A stretch of DNA of 64,000 nucleotides from Plebeiibacterium sediminum (GTDB taxonomy: Bacteria; Bacteroidota; Bacteroidia; Bacteroidales; Marinilabiliaceae), in NCBI RefSeq assembly GCF_026013605.1, contig NZ_JAPDPJ010000006.1, positions 62,001 through 126,000 on the forward strand, written 5' to 3'. This document shows, piece after piece, positions 25,853 to 34,501 of the stretch. Within the stretch, counting starts at the first letter, position 1. Each line of letters opens with the position of its first letter. The position numbers and the translations under genes were made by a program. A model generated the notes under the pieces. The model saw only the letters and a list, made by a program, of their open reading frames with translations. It ran no database searches and had not been told where the DNA came from.

Positions 25853-26755
25853 ATGGTTCGTTTCAATAACTTATCTAGTTTCAGCCAAATAATATTACTT
25901 TTTATCGTTACGCTCACAACCTGGTTACTGCTGAGTATTGCAGCTACTTTTATTGGATCACTTATCTGGGGGACTGATATCATTAACAACACCCAGCAAA
26001 TTTTGAGCAATCCCGGATTTGCCAGATATTTTCAGATTATTCAAAGCCTTGCACTATTCGCGCTTCCTCCTATATTTTTTGCTTTAATATCACAAAACGA
26101 ACCATTTTTATGGCTTCGCCTCAAAAACCCTGGTTACAAGTATGTTGTACTTGCCATTTTAATTATTTTAATAGCACAACCTTTTGTCAGCTTCCTGGGT
26201 TATTTAAACTACCACATTCCTTTTCCTCAATATTTACAGCATATTGAAAAATGGCTGATAATGAAGGAGCAGCAGGCCTTAGAACTTACTAAAGTATTTT
26301 TAGATACCTCAGGATGGATTTTAATGGTTTTGAATATTTTTATCATCGCCATTATTCCAGCAATTGGTGAAGAACTATTATTTAGAGGAGCCCTACAGAA
26401 GTTAATAACTGCATTGACAAAAAACCATCATGTTTCTGTTTTGATTACAGCTTTTCTGTTTAGTGCGATGCACATGCAATTTTTTGGTTTTTTCCCTCGC
26501 TTCTTTTTAGGAATAATTTTTGGCTACCTTGTGGTTTATGGTAAAAGTATCTGGCTATCCATTACAGCTCACTTTATCAATAACTTTTTAGCTTTTATTC
26601 TATATAACTTATCTCAAAGCAAAAACGAAATACCAGGAAATCCATTGGAGGCACAAACAGAGTTACCTAATTTTTCCCTTGTGTTATTGAGTATTCTGGG
26701 AGTGGGTGCTATTTTATTTTATTTAAGAAAAAAGCAGCATTCAATCCCTGACTAG
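25853..26755 (+). CDS. CPBP-family intramembrane metalloprotease
   Basis: The ATG at 25853 was chosen over an in-frame TTG 33 bases upstream, which would add an unlikely leader. The 300-residue integral membrane protein has about seven or eight hydrophobic helices. The CPBP (Abi/CAAX-protease-like) motifs are visible: E173, E174 and R178 in IGEELLFRGALQ, H207 in FLFSAMHMQFF, and an Asn-rich HFINN motif near 242. These glutamates and histidines form the zinc-type active site of the family, whose substrates are mostly unknown. Its 3' end overlaps the convergent downstream gene by 4 bases. Confidence 0.88.
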   Translation: MVRFNNLSSFSQIILLFIVTLTTWLLLSIAATFIGSLIWGTDIINNTQQILSNPGFARYFQIIQSLALFALPPIFFALISQNEPFLWLRLKNPGYKYVVLAILIILIAQPFVSFLGYLNYHIPFPQYLQHIEKWLIMKEQQALELTKVFLDTSGWILMVLNIFIIAIIPAIGEELLFRGALQKLITALTKNHHVSVLITAFLFSAMHMQFFGFFPRFFLGIIFGYLVVYGKSIWLSITAHFINNFLAFILYNLSQSKNEIPGNPLEAQTELPNFSLVLLSILGVGAILFYLRKKQHSIPD

Positions 26756-27456
26756 GATTCCATAGGTTTTTCATCTTTTCGATACATGTATACTATGCCA
26801 TAGTTGGAACATGCATTTCTTTTATCATCACCAGAAAGATCATTGAAGTTTTCTTCGATACCATTCCAGACTTTCAGTATCAGATTATCAACAACATCTC
26901 TCATGCTTGTAACTTTTTCGTGCATTTTTTGAGTGGTGTTTTGCAGATTTTTATGGTTATTGTAGTATTCGATAAACTTTTCATACTTTACTTTAACCAT
27001 GGCAATGGAGGGATTATAAATCCTTGTTCCACCTTTCATCATTCTCGACTCCTCGCCTGTAATTACTTTTTTACCCCAATGAATTAATTGCTGCTCTGTT
27101 CCCAATTCCGGAACGGCCTTATCATCAATACTTAAACCAAATTCCTCACGAACTTCAGGTTTTAGTTCTTTCCTGATAATACAAAAGTTTAATACCTGCA
27201 CAAAATGAGATACATAAATACGAGCTTCCTTAAATTGATCGGATAATAATTTTCCGTACTTCGCCTGACGTTCCTTACTAAAATTATATTGAGATACAGC
27301 TTGTTCAAACTGAGGTAAAATTGATTGAATATCGTGGTATAACTGTTGTGGATATGCCAAATCGTATGGATATTTTAATCTACCTTGATCCAGTGCTGCT
27401 TTCAATGCACGTAATCGAGCCTGATCTGTATTTGGAAGTCGTCTGTAGGGCATCAA
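26752..27456 (-). CDS. Conserved-looking protein of unknown function
   Basis: The 234-residue soluble product starts MMPYRRLPNTDQARLRALKAAL and is mainly helical with many charged residues. There is no signal peptide or membrane segment, so it is cytosolic. Features are a coiled-coil-prone middle and a C-terminus ending GIVYMYRKDEKPMES. I do not recognise the family. The gene is monocistronic and overlaps the 3' end of the convergent CPBP protease gene by 4 bases. Confidence 0.68.
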   Translation of the reverse strand: MMPYRRLPNTDQARLRALKAALDQGRLKYPYDLAYPQQLYHDIQSILPQFEQAVSQYNFSKERQAKYGKLLSDQFKEARIYVSHFVQVLNFCIIRKELKPEVREEFGLSIDDKAVPELGTEQQLIHWGKKVITGEESRMMKGGTRIYNPSIAMVKVKYEKFIEYYNNHKNLQNTTQKMHEKVTSMRDVVDNLILKVWNGIEENFNDLSGDDKRNACSNYGIVYMYRKDEKPMES

Positions 27457-27652
27457 TAATATTTTTGAAGTAAAGCATTCGCACCGAAATTAGAAAAAAT
27501 TCTAACTAACTACAAACCAACAAATAACAATTTTACAAAATATTTAATAAAGTTTTCAAATCACCAAAACCTCATTTTTATAACACTCTGATAATCTGCA
27601 AAAACTCAAAACTTACTTTTTTACTATAAAAACAATCTTTTTTGAACAAAAA

Positions 27653-27680
27653 AGACTGACTTAATAAATTAAGTCAGTCT
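27653..27680 (-). terminator. Strong terminator of the starch locus
   Basis: A perfect 13-bp stem, AGACTGACTTAAT / ATTAAGTCAGTCT, closes a 2-base loop. On the minus strand TTTTTTG follows it. It lies 34 bases past the GH31 stop and marks the end of the sus operon. Confidence 0.88.
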
Positions 27681-27714
27681 CAGCATAAATATTAATTCAC
27701 TTTTATGAAACAAA

Positions 27715-29853
27715 CTACTTTTTACAATCAATTTTAATTAAACCATCATTTTCCCATTCTGAGAACTTAATTCCCTCATCAGAAACCAAGCCTACTTTAT
27801 AGTAACGAGCCTTACTTTTCAACGACCCTTCTGTCTGGTTTATATTCACAATCACCTCATTTGTAGCTGCCAGAACAGCACTATATTCATCTATTGCGTA
27901 TTCTCCATTTTTATAACCAAAGCCATTTCCTGCATCCATATACAACTGTCCCTTTGCTTTACCCTCTTTGTCAAGTGTTACCAAAATAGTTAAACTATCT
28001 GTTTGATACTCTTCTGTTGATTGCATCACTTTTGTTAAAGGTAAAACAGATCCACCTCTTTGCTTTAATTCTGCCTGGTAACCATCATTCTCTTTATCAT
28101 TTTCCAACAAATGTATGGTCTTCCAAATACCATTAGGTAATGATGGATTATTAACATATTGAGGGACTACTAACAAGTCTTTACCAAGTAAAAAAGCTTC
28201 CTGCTCATTTCTTAAATTCTGATCTTTTGTATCTGCAAAAAATACAGGTCGCATAACCGGTAAACCGTCTATAGAAGCCTCATGAAAAAGGGTATATAAA
28301 TAGGGCATTAAACGATACCTTCTTTCCAAAGCCACTCTTGACACGTCCTCAACCGTTTTTCCAAAAGCCCATGGTTCCTGATTGATTGAATTATTTTCGG
28401 TATGATTACGACTAAATGGATAGAACGCACCAACAGCCATCCAATTGGCAATTAACTCCGGATTTCCATCTCCTTTAAAACCTCCTATATCCGGACCAGA
28501 AAAAGGTTGACCTGAAAGTCCAAGATTTAAAATCATTGGTGTTGCTACTTTCATATGTTCCCATGTTGAAGCATTATCACCAGTCCATGTTGCAGCATAA
28601 CGTTGACCACCTAAATAGTTCGAACGAGATAGCACAAACGGTCTCTTATCAGGATTCACCTTTAGAATACCTTCTCTACTGGCATTAACCATCATCATAC
28701 CATAAACATTATGATATCTCAAATGCGATCCAGCAGGCAATAAACCACCACCTCTATGCCAATTATCTTCAGGCATGGTTCCATCAGGTCCATCAAACAC
28801 GGAAGGCTCGTTCATGTCATTCCAAACGCCATCAACACCTGTTGCCATAAAATCTTTATACAAAGTACCCCACCATTCACAAGTTTCTGGTTGTGTATAA
28901 TCCGGGAATACACAAGGACCAGGCCATACACTTCCTACAAAATCTTTGTGATCAGCAGTTTTCACCCAATGATCTCCCGCTTTTCCCTGATCATAAACAT
29001 GATATCCTTCTTCTTTCTTAACACCAGGATCAATCATCCAAACTGATTTAAAATCCTTTTGGTGTAAGTAATCATTCACACTTTGAGGATTAGAGAACGC
29101 AACACTATCAAAGGTGAATATTTTATAATTCTGCATATAATCAATATCCATCCAGATTACATCACAAGGAATTTCCCTTTTTCTATATTCATCTGCAATT
29201 TCTTTAACTCTTGTATCCGGAAAATAAGAATATCGACATTGCTGAAAACCCAATGCCCATAACGGCGGCATTTCCATTGTTCCTGTTAATTCGGCTAATT
29301 TCTTTATTACTGCTTGAGGTGAATCCTTTTCAATTACAACAACTCTTGGTGCAGGACCCTCTGTTTTGATTTCAATTGGATTGGTTAATTTGAAATATTG
29401 TTTCCATGTGTTATCAATCAGAATACCAAACGAAGTTCCATCTGGTCGGACACCTAATATCCAGGGATGAGATTGATACAATCTTTTACCCTCATCTTTA
29501 CCATAAGCATAATTATCAGTATTCCATAACGTAACATCTTTACCACTTCTGTTTAAGTCACCAAAAACCTCACCTGTCCCATACAAATCAACAGCTTCTC
29601 CAACTGGAATTTTAATGGCATTTAAGCTATCTTCACTCAAATAGTATTCTGGTTTAATCTTCCAGTCATCATTAACACCAGAAGTAACAACTGGCTCATT
29701 TAATAGAGCAAAAGAGGGCAACAGTTGTTCGGCATCAAAATTTTGGGGATAGAACACAGCTTCACTGTCTCCAATCATCCCACTTTTATTAGACTGTTCA
29801 CAAGATGTAAATACGATTCCTATAAACAGCAGGTACACTAATACTTTTCTCAT
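27715..29853 (-). CDS. GH31 alpha-glucosidase lipoprotein
   Basis: The 712-residue protein has a lipoprotein signal (VFTSCEQ, Cys18) and the GH31 fold. Motifs are the N-terminal beta-sandwich, PPLWALGFQQCRYSY, the nucleophile D346 in GVWNDMNEPS, the acid/base D426 in TWTGDNAS, and the hallmark HNVYGMMM. GH31 alpha-glucosidases release glucose from the non-reducing ends of maltooligosaccharides. In the classic B. thetaiotaomicron Sus locus that role is played by the GH97 enzyme SusB, so this locus uses a different family for the same step. It is the last gene before the terminator. Maltose and starch activity is inferred from the locus. Confidence 0.93.
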   Translation of the reverse strand: MRKVLVYLLFIGIVFTSCEQSNKSGMIGDSEAVFYPQNFDAEQLLPSFALLNEPVVTSGVNDDWKIKPEYYLSEDSLNAIKIPVGEAVDLYGTGEVFGDLNRSGKDVTLWNTDNYAYGKDEGKRLYQSHPWILGVRPDGTSFGILIDNTWKQYFKLTNPIEIKTEGPAPRVVVIEKDSPQAVIKKLAELTGTMEMPPLWALGFQQCRYSYFPDTRVKEIADEYRKREIPCDVIWMDIDYMQNYKIFTFDSVAFSNPQSVNDYLHQKDFKSVWMIDPGVKKEEGYHVYDQGKAGDHWVKTADHKDFVGSVWPGPCVFPDYTQPETCEWWGTLYKDFMATGVDGVWNDMNEPSVFDGPDGTMPEDNWHRGGGLLPAGSHLRYHNVYGMMMVNASREGILKVNPDKRPFVLSRSNYLGGQRYAATWTGDNASTWEHMKVATPMILNLGLSGQPFSGPDIGGFKGDGNPELIANWMAVGAFYPFSRNHTENNSINQEPWAFGKTVEDVSRVALERRYRLMPYLYTLFHEASIDGLPVMRPVFFADTKDQNLRNEQEAFLLGKDLLVVPQYVNNPSLPNGIWKTIHLLENDKENDGYQAELKQRGGSVLPLTKVMQSTEEYQTDSLTILVTLDKEGKAKGQLYMDAGNGFGYKNGEYAIDEYSAVLAATNEVIVNINQTEGSLKSKARYYKVGLVSDEGIKFSEWENDGLIKIDCKK

Positions 29854-30016
29854 GCGTATAATTTTTATTGTCAGATAAAATACTCAAAATTTGAATAGTT
29901 TCCTATCAAAGAAAGATCTATCAGGAATAACTTCATCCGTAACTCTATATTAATTCAGCAAGGCTCCATTATACAAATCAATAAAATACAATTGGATTGC
30001 CTTCCTTGATGTTTTT

Positions 30017-31429
30017 TTATTTCACAAATACTTTATATCCATAACCATCTAAAGCAATTGTTGCCCCAATAGTTTCTGCACTATTCGTATATCCATTATA
30101 CCAACCTTCACCCTGAAGTGCATCAGGTACATTATATGTTAGTTCTTCAGCTCTAATGTTGACAATAACCAATACTTGTTCATCATTAAAAGTTCTGGTA
30201 AAAGCAACAATATCTGAATTTCCATACGATGTGAAAGCACCATTTCGAAGTGCACTTTCCGTCTTTTTAAGTTGAATGATATTGGTATATTCTTCTAACA
30301 AACTGTTATTATAATTCCAATCAATAATGGTTGTATTAGCTTTAAAGAAATCCAACTGTTTATCAAAGCCAACTTCCTGACCATTATAAATTAAAGGAAC
30401 ACCGCCCATATATGCAGATAATACAAAAGCGGACACACTTCCTCTTTCGCCATTAAATAATGCCTGAGGGATATTATCATGTGCATTATCATCGTGATTT
30501 GTAATCCACCTAACAATATGCTTACCTTCTGCCAAATCTTGATAATCAGATGTGTGAGCATTAATAATATTGAATGCAGAAGTACCTTCACTTATTGCTT
30601 GTTTGGTTTTTCCATAGAAGTTCCATCCAAAAATCATATCAAACCCAGCATCTAATACCGATTTTTTATCCGTTTCTGCAAACATCAAAATATCTCGGTT
30701 AGGGATTTTACGAAGCGTATCAATGGCTGCTTTCCAAAAATCATTTGGTACGCCTCCAGCATAGTCACATCTAAAACCATCAATATTAGCTTCCAGCGTC
30801 CAATATTTCATAGCTGCAATCATTTCTTTACGCAAGGAAGTATTATTATAATTCAGATCTGCCACATCTTGCCAGGTTTCAGGATAAGTAATATTACCAG
30901 ATTCGTCGGTGGTGTACCATGACTTATTTTCAATCCATTGATTATCCCATGAAGTATGATTTGCAACCCAATCAAGCATCACAGCCATGCCTTTAGCATG
31001 TGCATTATCAACCAGCTCCCTCAAATCAGCCAAAGTACCATAATCAGGGTTTACGGATTTATAATCTTTGACTGCATATGGTGAACCCACAGAATTTAAT
31101 GTTCCTGTTGGATAAATAGGCATCAACCAAACTACATTAACACCTAAAGACTTAATATCGTCTAATCTGGCAGTAATACCATCTAAATTTTGCTGACTGC
31201 TAAAAGCTAACGGATTTACTTCATACAAAACCACATCCTGCACTTCCGGAACATCAGCAAATGGAGTACCATATTGAACAGGTCCTTCATCTATTATTTT
31301 ATTGCTATTGTTATTTTCAAGTACAATCTCATCTTTTTTACAAGCATGAAATGGCACTATCAACACAAAAAACATTAACACAGCCAATAGATTACCCTTA
31401 CTTATTTTATATTTAAATCGCTTTTCCAT
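30017..31429 (-). CDS. GH13 alpha-amylase lipoprotein (SusG-like)
   Basis: The start at 31429 gives a lipoprotein signal (LMFFVLIVPFHAC); an upstream in-frame ATG at 31465 is less likely. The GH13 regions are all visible: region I VMLDWVANHT, region II DGFRCDYAGG with nucleophile D222, region III FAETDK with acid/base E252, and region IV WITNHDDN with D313 (numbering from this start). At about 470 residues it lacks the CBM58 insertion found in SusG, so it is a compact surface or periplasmic amylase. It lies in the sus operon after susE, behind a strong hairpin. Confidence 0.92.
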   Translation of the reverse strand: MEKRFKYKISKGNLLAVLMFFVLIVPFHACKKDEIVLENNNSNKIIDEGPVQYGTPFADVPEVQDVVLYEVNPLAFSSQQNLDGITARLDDIKSLGVNVVWLMPIYPTGTLNSVGSPYAVKDYKSVNPDYGTLADLRELVDNAHAKGMAVMLDWVANHTSWDNQWIENKSWYTTDESGNITYPETWQDVADLNYNNTSLRKEMIAAMKYWTLEANIDGFRCDYAGGVPNDFWKAAIDTLRKIPNRDILMFAETDKKSVLDAGFDMIFGWNFYGKTKQAISEGTSAFNIINAHTSDYQDLAEGKHIVRWITNHDDNAHDNIPQALFNGERGSVSAFVLSAYMGGVPLIYNGQEVGFDKQLDFFKANTTIIDWNYNNSLLEEYTNIIQLKKTESALRNGAFTSYGNSDIVAFTRTFNDEQVLVIVNIRAEELTYNVPDALQGEGWYNGYTNSAETIGATIALDGYGYKVFVK

Positions 31430-31580
31430 TTCTAAATCCTCAATTATATCCAAAGTATGTTTCAACCATAATAAATATCAGCTTTAATAGTACTATAAAA
31501 TGATACCGTATTTAAAGAGATATTTTCCTTCTTAATAAAAAAATCAAAGTAGACTTAGATTACCATAACCATTAATACAT

Positions 31581-31611
31581 CAAGAAAAAACAGTTAAACT
31601 GCTTTTCCTTG
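31581..31611 (-). terminator. Long hairpin between susE and amylase genes
   Basis: CAAGAAAAAACAGT and ACTGCTTTTCCTTG pair around a 3-base loop. In minus-strand RNA this is a 14-bp stem with G-U pairs. It begins 12 bases past the susE stop. The T-rich arm makes it terminator-like, but the operon continues, so partial attenuation or mRNA processing and stability is as likely. Confidence 0.55.
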
Positions 31612-31622
31612 ATATTTGGAAT

Positions 31623-32768
31623 CTATAGTTTTACAAAATCGTAACTAAAATTACCCGGGTTACTTAAATCTAAAGTAAATCTGTAATTTCCTGCTTCAGG
31701 TACACTCACTAAACCATGTACATCACTATAGTTTAATACATAATGATCTACCATAAAAGGTTTATCGTTATCATTAAGAGCAATCTGAATGTCCCAATTA
31801 TCATTTGCCCTGATTTTAAAACCTCCGGCATTGAATGTAGCTTCAATTATCCATACCTGATTTTCTGCATCATAGGTCATTGGAGTTGAACCATCCCAAC
31901 CATTAGGTGCTGCATCACCTATAATGCCCAGAGTATTAATCGGGGTGATGGTATATGTCATATCAGCCAGGTTCGCAGTCATACAAAAATAACCTGTCTG
32001 AGGTAAACCAAAATTATAACCAGCTTCATTTGACACTCTTAGATTACCTTCGATATACGCTACATTTCCAGCATTAAAATCATCCAGATTTGTTTCTCCA
32101 TCATTTCCATATGCTGTAGGTTCCCAACTTGGTTGAGCAGTTAGCTTAATTCCAAGGCCTGCACCTTCTTCTATATTAAAGAAACCAAGATAAGTATCCT
32201 CTTCTCCTTCAATAAAAGATGCCAGTTTTGGTGCTGTTACCGGAGTCCAGTTTTGAAAATCGCCAGGCACCCATAACGAAGGATAAGTAATTCCAGGATC
32301 TTCAACGGGCATAAAATAAGGAGTTAAAGCAAAAACCAACTCGTTGGAATATGCTGCTCGATCCACATAGGAGCGAATACGAGCCTTAAAAGTACCAACT
32401 TCCTCAGCTGTATAGCCAAATTTAACACCCAGATCATTCAACTGAACTCCTGTTAATCCCACAGAGGTTACATCTTCACCTGCTGTAAAAACAGTTGGCA
32501 TTGCCCAGCCTTCATCTGTTACATCAGTAACTTCTACTGAATATTCAACAGGATAAGTACTTATTGGATAAGCTACTTCTGTCCACGAAAAAGTAAGTGC
32601 GACATCATTTGCATTTTCTTCTGCCAAAACTAATTCTGTTACAGAAATTGAAGCTTCGCTATCAAATCCTATCGCCTGAAGTTTTGTTAGCGTTGGATCA
32701 TCTTCGCAGCTAGTAGCCAATAACAAAGTTGCTATTAGACCTAATGTTATATATAGTATTTTTTGCAT
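31623..32768 (-). CDS. susE: SusE/SusF-family starch-binding lipoprotein
   Basis: The start at 32768 gives MQKILYITLGLIATLLLATSCEDD, a lipoprotein signal; a start 60 bases upstream would be odd. An Ig-like N-terminal SusE domain (about 25-150) precedes two starch-binding modules, seen as LWVPGDFQNWTPVTAPKL and LGIIGDAAPNGWDGSTPMTYD with FKIRANDNWDIQIALNDND. SusE and SusF bind starch at the cell surface and do not cleave it. Only one such gene is present here, so it may cover both roles. It follows susD by about 80 bases. Confidence 0.88.
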   Translation of the reverse strand: MQKILYITLGLIATLLLATSCEDDPTLTKLQAIGFDSEASISVTELVLAEENANDVALTFSWTEVAYPISTYPVEYSVEVTDVTDEGWAMPTVFTAGEDVTSVGLTGVQLNDLGVKFGYTAEEVGTFKARIRSYVDRAAYSNELVFALTPYFMPVEDPGITYPSLWVPGDFQNWTPVTAPKLASFIEGEEDTYLGFFNIEEGAGLGIKLTAQPSWEPTAYGNDGETNLDDFNAGNVAYIEGNLRVSNEAGYNFGLPQTGYFCMTANLADMTYTITPINTLGIIGDAAPNGWDGSTPMTYDAENQVWIIEATFNAGGFKIRANDNWDIQIALNDNDKPFMVDHYVLNYSDVHGLVSVPEAGNYRFTLDLSNPGNFSYDFVKL

Positions 32769-32846
32769 TGCTTTGAATTTTAAATAAACCTTATACTGCC
32801 TTGTCTTTATCCAAACACACGTTGACATGGCAGTCCTTTTTAAATA

Positions 32847-34379
32847 TTAATATCCAGTATTTTGCTGCAAGCTAGGATTGGCATCAATTGCCGCAGTAGG
32901 AATTGGAAACAATTCATAATGGCTGTCTACAGCAGGTACAATAGGATCTCCATTTTCATCCTCTCCATGCGCTTTCGTAAATGTTCCAAAACGAATCATA
33001 TCCTGTCTTTTATGTCCTTCAAGAGAAAGCTCTTTACTTCTTTCATTATAGATATCTTCCAAAGTTGGATCTGCATTAAGTGCATCCAGACCAGCACGTT
33101 CTCTTACCTGATCAACAAACGGTTTAGCTTCACCTGCTTTATTCTGTTGAACCAAACATTCTGCTTTCATTAACAACATATCTGCATAACGATAAATTGG
33201 AAAATCATTTGAAGCACCACCTCCATTTACAGTACCTGCCGGCCACCATTTCATGCTACGGGCTCCCCCATCTCTCTCGGCACCGGGATCGATATAATTA
33301 TCTTCCTCCGGATCATAAACAATAAAACCTGCAGGTCGTGGTCCAAATGGCTCTGAACCATATCTGAACTGACGCTTACGAATATCTATATCATCAAATT
33401 GATTCAGGAATTCAGTTGGGATAATAGTACCATTCCATGTTGAAACAGTTTCTCCAAACAACAGAGCACCATCTGTACCCCCAAAACTTCTAATTGTTGT
33501 GATATTTCTTCCCACAACATCCAACTCAATATATAATGCTAAAATAACTTCATCATCAGGACATTGATCTCCGAATAATTCAAAGTAAGTATTGCCATTG
33601 GGATGAGATGCATCTGATACTGCCGGGTGTAAAGAAAACCCTCCTTCTTCGAGCGCTTCACAAGCATTTAAACATTCTTGCCATTTTGGAGTACCTGTAT
33701 ATACTTCAGCATTTAAATATACTTTTGCAAGCAATGCATAACCGGCCCACTTATTGAAACGACCATAATAAGAACCGCCTTTTTCTTCTGATAAGAACGC
33801 AACATTGTCTTCCAATTCTGTAACGATAAAATCAAAAATTTCAGCTCTGCTTTTTTGTGGAATTTGATCCACAGTAAGGTTATTATCTGTAAAGAATGGA
33901 ACATTTCCAAAATCATCCATCAACAGATAATAAAAGAAAGCTCTTAGCACCTTGGCCTCAGCCACTACTTCATTATCTGCATTTGCATTTTCTAATAACT
34001 CAACCGCCAAATTCGCATGAAAAACACAATCATACAACCAGTTCCAGGCATTGTTAATAAAGCCATGCCCTGGAGTCCACATACGTTTATGAAACCATGC
34101 AAAATCTGGTTCCCAGTCTCCTGTAACTCGATGAGGAACTACCTGCTCATCAGTACTCATGTTATTGAGGTCATAATATCCTCTGTCAGCGCCTATCAAT
34201 CCTTTTCCATCCCAGTTTCCTGGAATTAAAGCATAAACACTAGCCAATGCAGCATCAGCTCCTATCTCTGAATCGTAGAACTCATTGGCATCAATTTTAT
34301 CATACACCTGCTCATCAAGATCGGTACATCCTACGATAAAAAATGCAGCCAATAATGATACTATTATATATTTCTTCAT
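32847..34379 (-). CDS. susD: SusD-family starch-binding outer membrane lipoprotein
   Basis: The 510-residue protein has a lipoprotein signal (FFIVGCTDLDE, Cys18). SusD-family features include AKVLRAFFYYLLMDDFGNVPFF, the helical core, ERSKELSLEGHKRQDMIRFG and the C-terminal ELFPIPTAAIDANPSLQQNTGY. SusD caps SusC and hands starch fragments to it. The 122-base gap to susC carries a CCATATGG element in the leader that matches the susC leader. Assignment to starch rests on the locus, in particular the SusR regulator and alpha-amylase. Confidence 0.92.
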   Translation of the reverse strand: MKKYIIVSLLAAFFIVGCTDLDEQVYDKIDANEFYDSEIGADAALASVYALIPGNWDGKGLIGADRGYYDLNNMSTDEQVVPHRVTGDWEPDFAWFHKRMWTPGHGFINNAWNWLYDCVFHANLAVELLENANADNEVVAEAKVLRAFFYYLLMDDFGNVPFFTDNNLTVDQIPQKSRAEIFDFIVTELEDNVAFLSEEKGGSYYGRFNKWAGYALLAKVYLNAEVYTGTPKWQECLNACEALEEGGFSLHPAVSDASHPNGNTYFELFGDQCPDDEVILALYIELDVVGRNITTIRSFGGTDGALLFGETVSTWNGTIIPTEFLNQFDDIDIRKRQFRYGSEPFGPRPAGFIVYDPEEDNYIDPGAERDGGARSMKWWPAGTVNGGGASNDFPIYRYADMLLMKAECLVQQNKAGEAKPFVDQVRERAGLDALNADPTLEDIYNERSKELSLEGHKRQDMIRFGTFTKAHGEDENGDPIVPAVDSHYELFPIPTAAIDANPSLQQNTGY

Positions 34380-34400
34380 ATGATTATTATTTATTTACAA

Positions 34401-34445
34401 AGGCCATATGGAACTCCCAAATAAATCTAATCATCCTCTTATATT
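34401..34445 (-). repeat. CCATATGG leader repeat, copy before susD
   Basis: The palindrome CCATATGG (34404-34411) is followed by AACTCCCAAATAAATCTAAT. A matching stretch, CCAGATGG then AACTCTCAGAAAAAATCAAT, sits before susC at 37537-37563. In both leaders it lies about 25-30 bases upstream of the start codon, reading GAGTTCCAT on the coding strand. It is probably a shared leader element. Confidence 0.45.
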
Positions 34446-34501
34446 CGAATTTGGATCATCAAATTTACTTGCTCGTTTCATATTATTCTTCATTAATTAA
34501 A

